Of a DNA stretch of 64,000 nt, positions 9,797 through 18,565 are shown piece after piece. Both the position numbers and the translations under genes were made by a program. Under the pieces are notes generated by a model. That model saw nothing but the letters and a program-made list of their open reading frames with translations. It made no database searches and was not told the DNA's origin. The DNA comes from an uncultured Anaeroplasmataceae bacterium (GTDB lineage Bacteria > Bacillota_I > Bacilli_A > Acholeplasmatales > Anaeroplasmataceae). The stretch is from NCBI GenBank assembly GCA_934229535.1, contig CAKQDS010000001.1:1-64000 (forward strand), in the 5' to 3' direction. How positions within the stretch are numbered: position 1 is the first letter of the stretch; every line of letters starts with the position of its first letter.

Positions 9797-9839
9797 CTAG
9801 CATATAAAACAATATGGTCTTATATGCTAGATTTTTTTT
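9797..9839 (+). terminator. Strong Rho-independent terminator
   Basis: Perfect 11-bp stem CTAGCATATAA (9797-9807) / TTATATGCTAG (9820-9830), 12-base loop, and a run of eight Ts. Confidence 0.9.
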
Positions 9840-10008
9840 GTTATTATAATACTATATTAATTATTAAAACAAAATTAATGACTTCAAATCTATTATGAAT
9901 AACATTTATGGTAATTAACCAAAAAAATAAACATAGTCGAAAAAGGTGTAAATAGATGCTGAAAGTGGCTTAAAAAAAGTGCATAGTAAAAGCAAAGAAT
10001 TAAATAAC

Positions 10009-10067
10009 TTTGTGCAAATTCATTTGCTACAAATTGATTTGCACAAAAAATAAAACTGTGATATAAT
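10009..10067 (+). promoter_or_regulatory. Promoter and palindromic operator of AAA ATPase gene
   Basis: TTGCAC (10039-10044), 17-bp spacer and TATAAT (10062-10067) form a near-ideal promoter. An 11-bp perfect inverted repeat TTTGTGCAAAT (10009-10019) / ATTTGCACAAA (10037-10047) covers the -35 box, the classic position for a repressor. Arms are 28 bp centre to centre, so both lie on the same DNA face only roughly. Confidence 0.75.
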
Positions 10068-10084
10068 TATTGTGGTGATGATAA

Positions 10085-11464
10085 ATGTTTGTTGGTAGAA
10101 ATAATGAATTAAAAGAAATAAGTGATGCTTTAAATAGCGAAAAGTTTGAAGCTATTTTATTATATGGTAAAAGAAGAGTTGGTAAGTCAGAAATTATTAG
10201 AGAATCTTTAAAATTCACCAATTTACCAGTTATTAATTTTGAATGTAAAAAAACATCAAGTATGTTGAATTTAAATTTAATGGCTCAACTATTTTTAAAT
10301 GAATTTGATTTAGGTAGTATTAATTTTACTTCTTTTGATTCTTTTTTTGATTTTATATTTAATTATTCATTAAATCATAAATTTGTTTTTGTAATTGACG
10401 AGTTTTCTTTTTTGTTAGAGGATGATTTTACTATAGAATCAGCACTTGCTAGAGCTATTGATAAATATAAAAATAATTCAATGATGAAACTTTTTGTTTC
10501 AGGTAGCTATATCACACTAATGACTAAAATGATTGAATATGGTTCACATTCCTTTGGAAGATTTAATCATATCTTATTAGTTAGACCATTTGATTATTAT
10601 ACATCTTCATTGTTTTATGAAAATTATTCATTAGAGGATAAAATAAAAATGTACTCAGTATTTGGTGGTATGCCTTATTTTAATTCTTTGATTAATTCTA
10701 ATTTAAGTGCTAATGATAATATTATTAATTTGATAGTTAAGCAAGATTCAATACTTGAACATGAAATTAACGAAATGATATTGATGGAAACAAATAAAAT
10801 TAATTTATTAAATGACCTAATATCAATTATTGGCTCTGGAGTTACTAAATATAAAGATATTGTAACAAGAATGAATCAATTTAATGGCTCAAGACCAGAT
10901 TATTTACTTAATAAGCTAATCGATATGGATATATTAAGAAAGGTTTGTCCAATAAATGATAAGAATAATTCAAAAAGAATGTTTTATCAATTTGAAGATA
11001 ATCTAATTCATTTTTATTATAAGTATCTATTTAATAATCCTTATACTATAAATCGTAGAGATGCTAAATTTTTCTATGAAAATTTTATTAAGGATGATTT
11101 TGAAGCTAATTATATTCCTATGAAATTTGAAATGATTTCTAAAGATTTTCTATTAAGATTGAATTTTAATAACAAACTTGAGAATATAGTGATGGATATA
11201 GGAACATATTTCTTTGATGACCCGAAAAACAAAATTAATCGTGAATTTGATGTTGTTACTAAAGATAAAATGGGATATATATCTTATGAATGTAAATATA
11301 CAAATTCACCAATTAGCTTAGATGTTATAGAAGAGGAAATAAGACAAACTAAAAATTTAAATATTAGATTCTATAAGCTTGGCTTTATTTCTAAATCAGG
11401 GTTTGAAAAAAATGTCGATAAAGATAAATATAATTGTTATGAATTAAAGGATTTTTATTGTTAA
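10085..11464 (+). CDS. AAA ATPase with DUF234-type nuclease-like C-terminus
   Basis: A 459-residue cytosolic protein of the archaeal-type ATP-binding family widespread in gut Bacillota. It opens with FVGRNNELKEI, has Walker A GKRRVGKS (about 28-35) and Walker B FVFVIDEF (about 100-107). A winged-helix segment sits near 245-300 (VTKYKDIVTRMNQF). The C-terminal DUF234 region carries REFDVV then YISYECKYT, the D...ExK arrangement of PD-(D/E)xK nucleases. Its cellular role is not established. It is monocistronic with its own promoter, and the palindrome over the -35 suggests autoregulation through the winged helix (inference). Confidence 0.85.
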   Translation: MFVGRNNELKEISDALNSEKFEAILLYGKRRVGKSEIIRESLKFTNLPVINFECKKTSSMLNLNLMAQLFLNEFDLGSINFTSFDSFFDFIFNYSLNHKFVFVIDEFSFLLEDDFTIESALARAIDKYKNNSMMKLFVSGSYITLMTKMIEYGSHSFGRFNHILLVRPFDYYTSSLFYENYSLEDKIKMYSVFGGMPYFNSLINSNLSANDNIINLIVKQDSILEHEINEMILMETNKINLLNDLISIIGSGVTKYKDIVTRMNQFNGSRPDYLLNKLIDMDILRKVCPINDKNNSKRMFYQFEDNLIHFYYKYLFNNPYTINRRDAKFFYENFIKDDFEANYIPMKFEMISKDFLLRLNFNNKLENIVMDIGTYFFDDPKNKINREFDVVTKDKMGYISYECKYTNSPISLDVIEEEIRQTKNLNIRFYKLGFISKSGFEKNVDKDKYNCYELKDFYC

Positions 11465-11501
11465 AAAGTGGTAAAAATTAGTTTATTACTAACTTTTTTG
11501 A

Positions 11502-11529
11502 TTGACTTTTGTGTTTAATATTATATAAT
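11502..11529 (+). promoter_or_regulatory. Promoter of metal-uptake operon
   Basis: TTGACT (11502-11507), 16-bp spacer, TATAAT (11524-11529). Transcription would begin about 95 bases before the regulator's ATG, leaving room in the leader for the two palindromes at 11569-11617. Confidence 0.7.
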
Positions 11530-11568
11530 AAATATGGTTCTAATTTGAACTATATTTTTTTAGTCATA

Positions 11569-11617
11569 AGTTAGTTATGGCTAACATTTTTAGATGTAAG
11601 TTAGCGTTAGCTAACTT
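11569..11617 (+). promoter_or_regulatory. Two tandem DtxR-like operator boxes
   Basis: Two 17-bp sites share the pattern AGTTAGNNNTNGCTAAC: 11569-11585 and 11599-11615, 30 bp apart. The second extends to AAGTTAGC-GTTA-GCTAACTT (11598-11617), an 8-bp-arm palindrome. The known DtxR consensus TTAGGTTAG(C/G)CTAACCTAA has the same TTAG...CTAA core. They stand downstream of the promoter, so a bound regulator would act as a roadblock. Confidence 0.65.
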
Positions 11618-11629
11618 TCGGAGGTTTGT

Positions 11630-12001
11630 ATGAGTTCATCAGAGTTAAGATATTTGATTGCGGCGCAGGAGCTTGGAAAAATTAATTCAAGTGTTAAGCA
11701 AATGGCAATTGCTAGTAAGCTTAAGGTTAGTAAGGTTAGTGTTTATAATGCTATTGAAAGGCTAAAGGACAAAGGATATGTAATTAAGGACGAGCGTAAT
11801 GTTATGCTTACTCCTCTAGGAATTAAAATATTAAATGAATATGAAACAATAATTAAATTTATTGAAGGACATTTAGTTATTCATTGTAATACACCTAAGG
11901 ATATTGCTCATAATGATGCACTTGAGGTTACTTGTTCATTTTCAGATTTAACTAGAGACAATATTTTGAAATTTATAGGAGGATTGAATAATGAAGGATG
12001 A
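11630..12001 (+). CDS. DtxR/MntR-like metal-dependent regulator
   Basis: A 123-residue DNA-binding protein. Residues 1-65 are a winged helix typical of the DtxR family: SSELRYLIAAQEL, MAIASKLKVSKVSVYNAIERL, DKGYV, LTPLGIKIL. The rest (HLVIHC, HNDALEVTCSFSD) corresponds to the metal-binding/dimerisation domain and is short; no SH3 domain follows. Family members repress uptake genes when Fe2+ or Mn2+ is plentiful. It is the first gene of the operon, after CGGAGG (11619-11624), and two DtxR-like palindromes lie in its leader, so it probably controls itself and all genes to 18475. It overlaps the next gene by 11 bases. Confidence 0.75.
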   Translation: MSSSELRYLIAAQELGKINSSVKQMAIASKLKVSKVSVYNAIERLKDKGYVIKDERNVMLTPLGIKILNEYETIIKFIEGHLVIHCNTPKDIAHNDALEVTCSFSDLTRDNILKFIGGLNNEG

Positions 12002-12368
12002 ATTTAAGCATTGGCGTGATGAAAAAAAGCTAATTCCTGTTATGATTTTAAAATATTGTAAAGGAAATCATAAAACTAAAAGAAAAGAAGAGGGAGTTTC
12101 TAAAAAATGTTTATGTAGTGAATGTATTAAGCTAAATGAGTATGCTTTATTTAGACTTGAAAAATGTCCATTTAAGAAAAATAAGGGCTTTTGTTCATTT
12201 TGTAAGATTCATTGCTATATCCCAGAATATAAAACAAAAATTAAGGATGTTATGCGTTATGCAGGACCAAGAATGCTATTTAGTCATCCTATATTTTCAA
12301 TATCACATGTTGTACAAATGATTAAATATAAGAAAAAAATGAAGAAGGATCAAAAAAATGATAGATAA
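11991..12368 (+). CDS. YgbA-type (nitrous oxide-stimulated promoter) protein
   Basis: A 125-residue small cytosolic protein rich in Cys and His. The line PVMILKYCKGNH, LCSECIKLNEYALFRLEKCPF, FCSFCKIHCY, MRYAGPRMLFSHP matches the YgbA_NO family closely, including three Cys pairs that could bind iron or another metal. Family members are linked to nitrosative stress and iron starvation in enterobacteria; the biochemical activity is unsettled. Here it sits in an iron-type operon, overlapping both neighbours (11 bases each side), which favours a role in handling the imported metal or its ligand. Confidence 0.82.
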   Translation: MKDEFKHWRDEKKLIPVMILKYCKGNHKTKRKEEGVSKKCLCSECIKLNEYALFRLEKCPFKKNKGFCSFCKIHCYIPEYKTKIKDVMRYAGPRMLFSHPIFSISHVVQMIKYKKKMKKDQKNDR

Positions 12369-14088
12369 GGAATTATTTAAATTAATTGGCTCTAATAAAA
12401 AATATATTTTTATTACGGTATTACTTAATGTAATTAGCTTAATTAGTAATATATTAATTACTGCAAGTATTTGCTATGCCATTTATTTATTAACTAGTGA
12501 TTCTAGCTTAATTAAATATCTTTATCCTCTTGCTGGAGCTATATTAGGAATTATTATAAGATATATATCTACAAGATTAATTGGTGATGTTAAGGATAAG
12601 CTTGGAAGAAAAATTAAATATGATTTAAGAGAAAAATTATATAATAAAATTATTGAATTAGGCTTTGCGGATATAGCTGGCATTGGTAATGCTGGTTTAA
12701 CAGAGGTTGCTATTGAGGGTGTTGAGCAGCTTGATTTATATTTTTCATCATATATACATCAATTTTTCTTTGCAATGCTAGCCCCAGTTATTTTGTTTTT
12801 AATTTGTGTTTGGATTAATTATAAAGCAGCACTTGTTTTAATATGCTGTGTACCACTAATTCCTTTATCTATTGTAGCTGTTAGTAAATATGCTAAAAAA
12901 ATATTTGCTAAATATTGGGGCAAATATATATCAATGGGTGATACATTCTTAGATAGTGTTTTAGGCTTAAAGGAATTAAAAATTTTTGATGCTGATGCAA
13001 TGCAGCATAAAAAAATAAATGCAAGTGCTGAAGAATTTAGAAAAATCACAATGAAGGTTTTAGTAATGCAGCTTGCTAGTACAACAATTATGGATTTAGT
13101 TGCTTATGGTGGAGCTGGTGTTGGTGTTGCTGTTACCATACTTAGTGTTAAAAATGGTAGCCTAATGCCTATTTATGGCTTATTTTTATCACTTGTAGCT
13201 GTTGAATTTTTCTTACCACTTCGTGCCTTTGGTTCAGCCTTCCATGTCGCTATGAATGGTGCTAGTGCGGGAAGAAAAATTAATTCAATTCTTAATATGC
13301 CAAATCCTACCTGGGGAAATGATAAGCTTGATGATTTAAATATTAAGCTTAATAATATTTATTTTAGCTATGATGGTAAAAGAGATGTTTTAAAGAATAT
13401 CAATATGGAATTTAAAAACAATAGCTTAACGGCAATTGTTGGTAAAAGTGGTTGTGGAAAATCTACAGTAGTTAATATGCTTATTGGTGCTCTAAGACCT
13501 CATGATGGAAATATATTAGTAGGTGATAAGCCTTTATATAATTTAGAGCGTAAAAATTGGTATGAGCATTTAGCAGTTGTAAGCTATAATACTTATATTT
13601 TTAATGAAAGTGTAAGAGATAATTTTAAGCTTGTTAAGGATGATGTAACTGATGAAGAAATTTATGAAGCCTTAGAAATGGTTAATTTAAAGAGCTTTAT
13701 AGTTCAAAATGGTGGTCTTGATAAGGTTATTGCTGAGGGAGCAAGTAATATTTCTGGTGGTGAGCGTCAAAGACTTGCTTTAGCAATTGCGATAGTTGCT
13801 AAAAAGGATATTTATGTTTTTGATGAAGCAACTAGTAATATAGATATTGATAGTGAAGCTATTATTATGGATAATATTAAGAAGCTTTCATTAAGTAAAA
13901 ATGTTATTGTTATTTCTCATAGATTACAAAATGTAATTGATGCTAATAATATTTATTATATGGAGGATGGCGTAATATTAGAAAGTGGTAGTCACGAGGA
14001 ATTAATTAAAAATAAAAAGGGGTATGCTAATTTATATAATACTCAGCATGAATTAGAGCTTGGATATATGGAGGTAGAACATGAGTAA
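12358..14088 (+). CDS. Exporter-fold ABC protein, subunit 1 (CydD/YbtP-like)
   Basis: A 576-residue fusion of a six-helix membrane domain (1-310) and an ATPase domain. Walker A is GKSGCGKS (about 362-369), signature ISGGERQR, Walker B IYVFDEA, switch His in VISHRL. The canonical Q-loop Gln is missing: the strand reads VVSYNTYIF, with Tyr in its place. It is paired with the next gene, overlapping by 8 bases, so the two likely form a heterodimer. Membrane-domain sequence such as EGVEQLDLYFSSY resembles CydD, but the operon context fits the subgroup of exporter-fold proteins that import siderophores (YbtPQ, IrtAB). Direction of transport cannot be read from sequence. Confidence 0.82.
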   Translation: MIDKELFKLIGSNKKYIFITVLLNVISLISNILITASICYAIYLLTSDSSLIKYLYPLAGAILGIIIRYISTRLIGDVKDKLGRKIKYDLREKLYNKIIELGFADIAGIGNAGLTEVAIEGVEQLDLYFSSYIHQFFFAMLAPVILFLICVWINYKAALVLICCVPLIPLSIVAVSKYAKKIFAKYWGKYISMGDTFLDSVLGLKELKIFDADAMQHKKINASAEEFRKITMKVLVMQLASTTIMDLVAYGGAGVGVAVTILSVKNGSLMPIYGLFLSLVAVEFFLPLRAFGSAFHVAMNGASAGRKINSILNMPNPTWGNDKLDDLNIKLNNIYFSYDGKRDVLKNINMEFKNNSLTAIVGKSGCGKSTVVNMLIGALRPHDGNILVGDKPLYNLERKNWYEHLAVVSYNTYIFNESVRDNFKLVKDDVTDEEIYEALEMVNLKSFIVQNGGLDKVIAEGASNISGGERQRLALAIAIVAKKDIYVFDEATSNIDIDSEAIIMDNIKKLSLSKNVIVISHRLQNVIDANNIYYMEDGVILESGSHEELIKNKKGYANLYNTQHELELGYMEVEHE

Positions 14089-15769
14089 GAAGATTAAATC
14101 AAGAAGAAGTGGTGCCAAAATAATGGCAAGCCTTATCGTATTACTTGGAAGCCTAGCCTATATAATGCTTCTTGCAGTTATAAATGGTTGCATAGGTAAT
14201 TTATGTGCTATGGGCGTTACAGTGTTCGCCTCAATTGGTATTGCTAAGGCCTTAGGTGAAACAATTAATATGAGCTATGGCTTAATAATTGGTCTAGCAA
14301 TTGGCTGTGGAGCCCTACGTGGTATTTTAAGATATTTTGAACAATATAGTAATCACTATATAGCATTTAGACTACTTGCAGTATTAAGAGATAAAATTTT
14401 TGGAGCTTTAAGAATTTTATGTCCTGCAAAGCTTGAGGGTAAGAAGAAGGGTGGTATTATTGCTATGATTACCTCAGATATTGAAACCCTAGAGGTATTT
14501 TATGCTCATACAATTTCACCAATATGTATTGCTCTAATAGTATCTATTACTGTTTTATTATTTGTTGGATTTGTAGCTAGCTTTTATTTGTCAGTTGTTG
14601 CTTTAGTAGGCTATTTATTAATTGGCATTACTGTTCCCCTACTTTCATCAGCAAAGCTTAAGGATGATGGCGTAAAATATCGTAATGAATTTTCTAGCTT
14701 TTCTGCTTATTTTTTAGATAGTATTAGAGGAATTAAGGATATAGTTTTAAATAATGGTGCTAAAAAAAGACAAGATGTTGTAAATGAAAAATCTACAATT
14801 CTTCTTAAAGAAACTAAAAAAATGAAGCACAACATTACTAAATTCCAGGCTTTAATTGAGCTAATGGTTTCCTTATTTATTATTTTAACCCTTGTTGTTG
14901 GTATAGTTCTTGTAAGAAGTGATATGCTTAGTATTGGTAAAATGATTATTGGTGTTGTTTGTGTATTTTCATCATTTGGTCCTATAATTGCAGTTGCTTC
15001 ATTACCTGGTAATTTAACTAATACATTTGCTAGTGGTGATAGAGTATTAAATTTACTTCTTGAAAAACCAGTGGTTGATGAAATCAAGAATAAAAATTAT
15101 TTTAAATATGATAATCTTGTTGTTTCAAATTTGAATTTTAGTTATGAAAATAATCAAAATGTTCTAAATGATATTAATATGGCTGTAAATAAAGGTGAAA
15201 TAGTTGGTATTATAGGAGCTTCAGGATCTGGTAAGTCAACATTATTAAATTTACTTTTAAGATTCTTTGAGGTTAATAATGATAATATTAAATATAATAA
15301 TTTAGATATTAATGAAATTAACACAAAATCATTACATCAAAATGTTACAATGGTTAGTCAATCAACATATTTATTTGCGGAAACAATAATGGATAATCTT
15401 CTTATTGCTAAAGAAAATGCAACTAAGGAAGAAGTTATTAATGCTTGTAAAATGGCGTCAATTCACGACTTTATTACAACACTACCTGATGGCTATGATA
15501 CTTTAGTATCAGCTCTTGGCGATAATTTATCTGCAGGTGAAAAGCAAAGACTTGGTCTTGCAAGAGCCTTTTTAAGAGGTAGTGATTTGATATTATTAGA
15601 TGAGCCTACAAGTAATGTTGATAGTATTAATGAGGGTATTATCTTAAAATCATTAAAGGAACAAAAAAATAAAAAAGGAATTATCCTTGTATCACACCGT
15701 GAATCAACTATGTCTATTGCTTCAAGAATTTATAAAATTGAAAATGGTAGAATGATTGAGGTGAAGTAA
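14081..15769 (+). CDS. Exporter-fold ABC protein, subunit 2
   Basis: A 562-residue partner of the preceding protein, same layout: membrane domain (about 20-320) and ATPase domain. Walker A GASGSGKS (about 379), intact Q-loop (MVSQSTYLF), signature LSAGEKQR, Walker B LILLDEP and switch His in LVSHRE are all present, so this half has a full set of catalytic parts except that Ser-Ala replaces the usual Ser-Gly of the signature. It ends on the first base of the next gene's ATG (15769), showing tight translational coupling to the ECF genes. Substrate unknown; metallophore or haem is my inference from context. Confidence 0.82.
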   Translation: MSKKIKSRRSGAKIMASLIVLLGSLAYIMLLAVINGCIGNLCAMGVTVFASIGIAKALGETINMSYGLIIGLAIGCGALRGILRYFEQYSNHYIAFRLLAVLRDKIFGALRILCPAKLEGKKKGGIIAMITSDIETLEVFYAHTISPICIALIVSITVLLFVGFVASFYLSVVALVGYLLIGITVPLLSSAKLKDDGVKYRNEFSSFSAYFLDSIRGIKDIVLNNGAKKRQDVVNEKSTILLKETKKMKHNITKFQALIELMVSLFIILTLVVGIVLVRSDMLSIGKMIIGVVCVFSSFGPIIAVASLPGNLTNTFASGDRVLNLLLEKPVVDEIKNKNYFKYDNLVVSNLNFSYENNQNVLNDINMAVNKGEIVGIIGASGSGKSTLLNLLLRFFEVNNDNIKYNNLDINEINTKSLHQNVTMVSQSTYLFAETIMDNLLIAKENATKEEVINACKMASIHDFITTLPDGYDTLVSALGDNLSAGEKQRLGLARAFLRGSDLILLDEPTSNVDSINEGIILKSLKEQKNKKGIILVSHRESTMSIASRIYKIENGRMIEVK

Positions 15770-16410
15770 TGCAAAGCAAAGAGCTTATTGAAGAATTAAT
15801 AAAAAATACAAGTGGTATTTCTAATGATTTAGATAAACCAACAAAAAGAATTGAAAGATATAAAATTAAGGATATTGTTTTTTTAGCCATAATTGTTGTT
15901 TGTACATTAATAGGAGGAGCAGTAATGCCTCTTCTTGTTAATATACCTGTTTTTGGAATTATTGAGCTTGGGCTTGGCCTACAATTTTCAATATTTCCCG
16001 TTATTGGTATTTTAAAGGTTAGAAAATTTGGATCATTAATAATCCAATCTATTTTTATATCATTCTTTTTAATCTTTATGTTTCCCCCAATGGTTTTAAT
16101 AATTGTTTGTGCTATTATTGCGGAAATAATTACGTTTTTATTCTTTAGAGGCTATAAGAATGATTATGCTGCAGTTTTAGCGGGAACCCTTTATATGCCG
16201 CTTACAATACCTTTATTATATTTCTATTATAATAATATTTATACAGTTGATGGCAGTGAAAAGGGAGCTGTTTCTATGTATATAGGTGGAGAAAATGTTT
16301 ATTTAATGATAGGAATATCAGTAGCTGTTGTTGCTTTATGCTTTATCGGTTCTTTAATTGGTATGCTTATTTCAAAGGAATTAAGAAAATCAGGAGTACT
16401 AAAGAAATGA
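15769..16410 (+). CDS. MptD-family ECF transporter S component
   Basis: A 213-residue membrane protein with a polar 40-residue N-terminal tail and about six hydrophobic helices, beginning at KIKDIVFLAIIVV. Overall it resembles MptD/Trep_Strep family S components, which bind the substrate of energy-coupling-factor importers. The next two genes supply the T and A components, so this is a dedicated (group I) ECF system. The substrate is not assigned for this family with certainty; a DtxR-like regulator in front suggests a metal, metallophore or tetrapyrrole. Confidence 0.75.
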   Translation: MQSKELIEELIKNTSGISNDLDKPTKRIERYKIKDIVFLAIIVVCTLIGGAVMPLLVNIPVFGIIELGLGLQFSIFPVIGILKVRKFGSLIIQSIFISFFLIFMFPPMVLIIVCAIIAEIITFLFFRGYKNDYAAVLAGTLYMPLTIPLLYFYYNNIYTVDGSEKGAVSMYIGGENVYLMIGISVAVVALCFIGSLIGMLISKELRKSGVLKK

Positions 16411-17084
16411 AATTTTTTAAAGCTAAAGAAAATATTTATCCGATTTTTTCAATTATTGCTTCTTTATTTACAATAATATTTGGATTATGTATGGCTAAAA
16501 GCATTAGATGTTCTTATTTTCTTATGACATTATTTATTTGGCTATTAATATTTGGTCTTTATAAATCACTAATAAGAATGACTATTAGCTTTATAATTAT
16601 TGGTGGTATTTTTTCTTTTATTGCTTATTTTGCTTATGGTAGAGAAATAAGTGCTAGTATGGCAATGGCTAATCGTTTTGGAGCAATTTTCTTAGGACTT
16701 GCTATAAGTATGAGTGTAGAGCCATCTAAAATGATTAGAGCTCTTTCTTCAATTAAAATGCCTAGAGCTTTAATACTTGGTGCTTTAATTGTAACCTCAT
16801 TTCCTAAGGTTTTACAAGGTGAGGTTAAAAGAGTTTTGGAAGCAATGAAGTTTAGAGGAGCAAATAATGTATTAAACATTAAAATCTTTTATCGAGCATT
16901 TTTAATTCCCTTTATTACAAGAATTGTAAATATTTCTGATACCTTATCTTTATCAATAGAAACTAGAGGATTTTCTTTAAGAGGTAATAAATATACAGTT
17001 TATAATAAGGAATTAATTAATATTTTTGATCTTGTTTTTTTAATAGGAATTATTATTCAAGCGGTTTTGGTGATTAAATTATGA
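16407..17084 (+). CDS. ECF transporter transmembrane T component
   Basis: A 225-residue membrane protein with about five helices. The two short Arg-Gly signatures that touch the ATPases are visible: RVLEAMKFRGA (about 145-155) and LSIETRGF (about 190-197). The start is the ATG at 16407, which overlaps the TGA of the S component by four bases (ATGA) and follows CAGGAG. An ATG further upstream in frame lies deep in the S gene and is not used. Couples ATP hydrolysis to tilting of the S subunit. Confidence 0.82.
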   Translation: MKFFKAKENIYPIFSIIASLFTIIFGLCMAKSIRCSYFLMTLFIWLLIFGLYKSLIRMTISFIIIGGIFSFIAYFAYGREISASMAMANRFGAIFLGLAISMSVEPSKMIRALSSIKMPRALILGALIVTSFPKVLQGEVKRVLEAMKFRGANNVLNIKIFYRAFLIPFITRIVNISDTLSLSIETRGFSLRGNKYTVYNKELINIFDLVFLIGIIIQAVLVIKL

Positions 17085-18475
17085 GTGCAATTAGATTAAA
17101 TAATGTAGGCTTTGCCTATAAAGATAACAATTTAATATTAAAGGATGTTAATTTAACTCTTGATTATAATAATCTTGTTTTAATTGCTGGTCATTCTGGT
17201 GAAGGAAAAAGTACAATATTAGGAATTCTTACAGGCATTATTCCTAATATTATAAATGGAAATTTAACAGGTGAAGTATTTATTAATGATGTAAATATAA
17301 AGGATAAAAAAATGAATGAAATTTGTCGTAGTGTTGGCGTAGTAATGCAGGATGCTGATATGCAAATCATTCAAAAATATGTAGGTGATGAGATTGCCTT
17401 TGGTTGTGAAAACCTAGCATTTAAGAGGGATATAATAGAACGACAAATTGATATTACAACCAAGCTTTTAGATTTAGATAAAAATGCTATATGTCATAAT
17501 CTATCTGGTGGTGAAAAGCAAAGATTAAGTGTAGCATCAACACTTGCGATGGGCCAAAGAATTATTATTTTGGATGAGCCTCTAGCAAATCTTGATTATA
17601 AGGCTGCTCATAATCTTATGAATATTCTAGCTGAGCTTAAAAAAAGTGGTTATTTATTAATTGTAATTGAACATAGATTAGATATAGTTTTACCATATGC
17701 AGATAAGGTATTTAATCTTGAAAATAAAAATCTTAATGAAATATTAGATTATAATAGCTTTTTAATTAAGCAATCAACAAAAATTTCTGATAGCTGTAAA
17801 ATAGCTTCACATAATGATAAAATATTATCATTAAATAATATTTCTTATAAGATTAAAAATAAAGAAATTCTTTCAAATATCAATTTAGATATTTATAAAG
17901 GTGAGAGATTATTAATTCTTGGTGAAAATGGTTGTGGCAAAACCACATTATTAAGAATAATTTCTAAAATTACTAAGCCAAGTAATGGTAGAATTAATAA
18001 TTATAATCAAAATAAAAAGAAAAAATGGTATGATCAGGTTGGAGTTATTTTTCAAAATCCTAATTATGAATTATTTATGCCAACCGTTGAAAAGGAAATA
18101 AGATTTAAAGCCTTTAGCTTAGAATATGCTGATGAAATAGCAGAATTACTTAATATTAAGCGTTTCTATCATAGACATCCGGGTTCATTATCACTTGGTG
18201 AAAAGCGTTTGGTCAGTATAGCAGCAATTCTTGCTAGAAAACCTGAAATTCTTATTTTAGATGAACCAACAGTTGGTGAAGATTATAATAAGCTATGCAA
18301 AATGATTAATGTTTTAAATGAAATTCATCAAAAAACAAATAATACAATGATTACAATAACTCATGATATAAGATGTGCAAGTGCTATATGTGATAGAGCA
18401 ATTTGGATTAAAAACAAAGAAATCTATAAAATTGGTAATAAAGAGCTTGTTGATGATTTCTTCAGCAATTTATAA
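17081..18475 (+). CDS. Fused ECF ATPase (A1-A2 in one chain)
   Basis: A 464-residue protein with two ABC ATPase domains. Domain 1 has Walker A GHSGEGKS (37-44), LSGGEKQR and IIILDEP; domain 2 has GENGCGKT (about 281), LSLGEKR and ILILDEPTVG. Most ECF systems use two separate ATPases; here both are on one polypeptide, so a single protein would power the T subunit. It overlaps the T gene by four bases and ends the operon begun at 11630. No terminator is visible before the next promoter. Confidence 0.85.
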   Translation: MSAIRLNNVGFAYKDNNLILKDVNLTLDYNNLVLIAGHSGEGKSTILGILTGIIPNIINGNLTGEVFINDVNIKDKKMNEICRSVGVVMQDADMQIIQKYVGDEIAFGCENLAFKRDIIERQIDITTKLLDLDKNAICHNLSGGEKQRLSVASTLAMGQRIIILDEPLANLDYKAAHNLMNILAELKKSGYLLIVIEHRLDIVLPYADKVFNLENKNLNEILDYNSFLIKQSTKISDSCKIASHNDKILSLNNISYKIKNKEILSNINLDIYKGERLLILGENGCGKTTLLRIISKITKPSNGRINNYNQNKKKKWYDQVGVIFQNPNYELFMPTVEKEIRFKAFSLEYADEIAELLNIKRFYHRHPGSLSLGEKRLVSIAAILARKPEILILDEPTVGEDYNKLCKMINVLNEIHQKTNNTMITITHDIRCASAICDRAIWIKNKEIYKIGNKELVDDFFSNL

Positions 18476-18500
18476 AAAATAAGTTTTAATAGCAAATATA

Positions 18501-18529
18501 TTTACAATTTTACTAAACTAGCCTATAAT
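18501..18529 (+). promoter_or_regulatory. Sigma-A promoter of small lipoprotein gene
   Basis: TTTACA (18501-18506), 17-bp spacer, TATAAT (18524-18529). The downstream leader includes ATATTATACGAGGGAG (18543-18558), 16 bases identical to 65-80 before the DUF4177 gene. Confidence 0.7.
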
Positions 18530-18565
18530 ATAATTAAGATAAATATTATACGAGGGAGAATAAAT

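Noticed and set aside
12358..15769. CydDC (cytochrome bd assembly) identity for the ABC pair
   Set aside because: No cydAB is nearby, and the DtxR-like, YgbA-like and ECF neighbours favour metal or metallophore transport; similarity to CydD is general for this fold.
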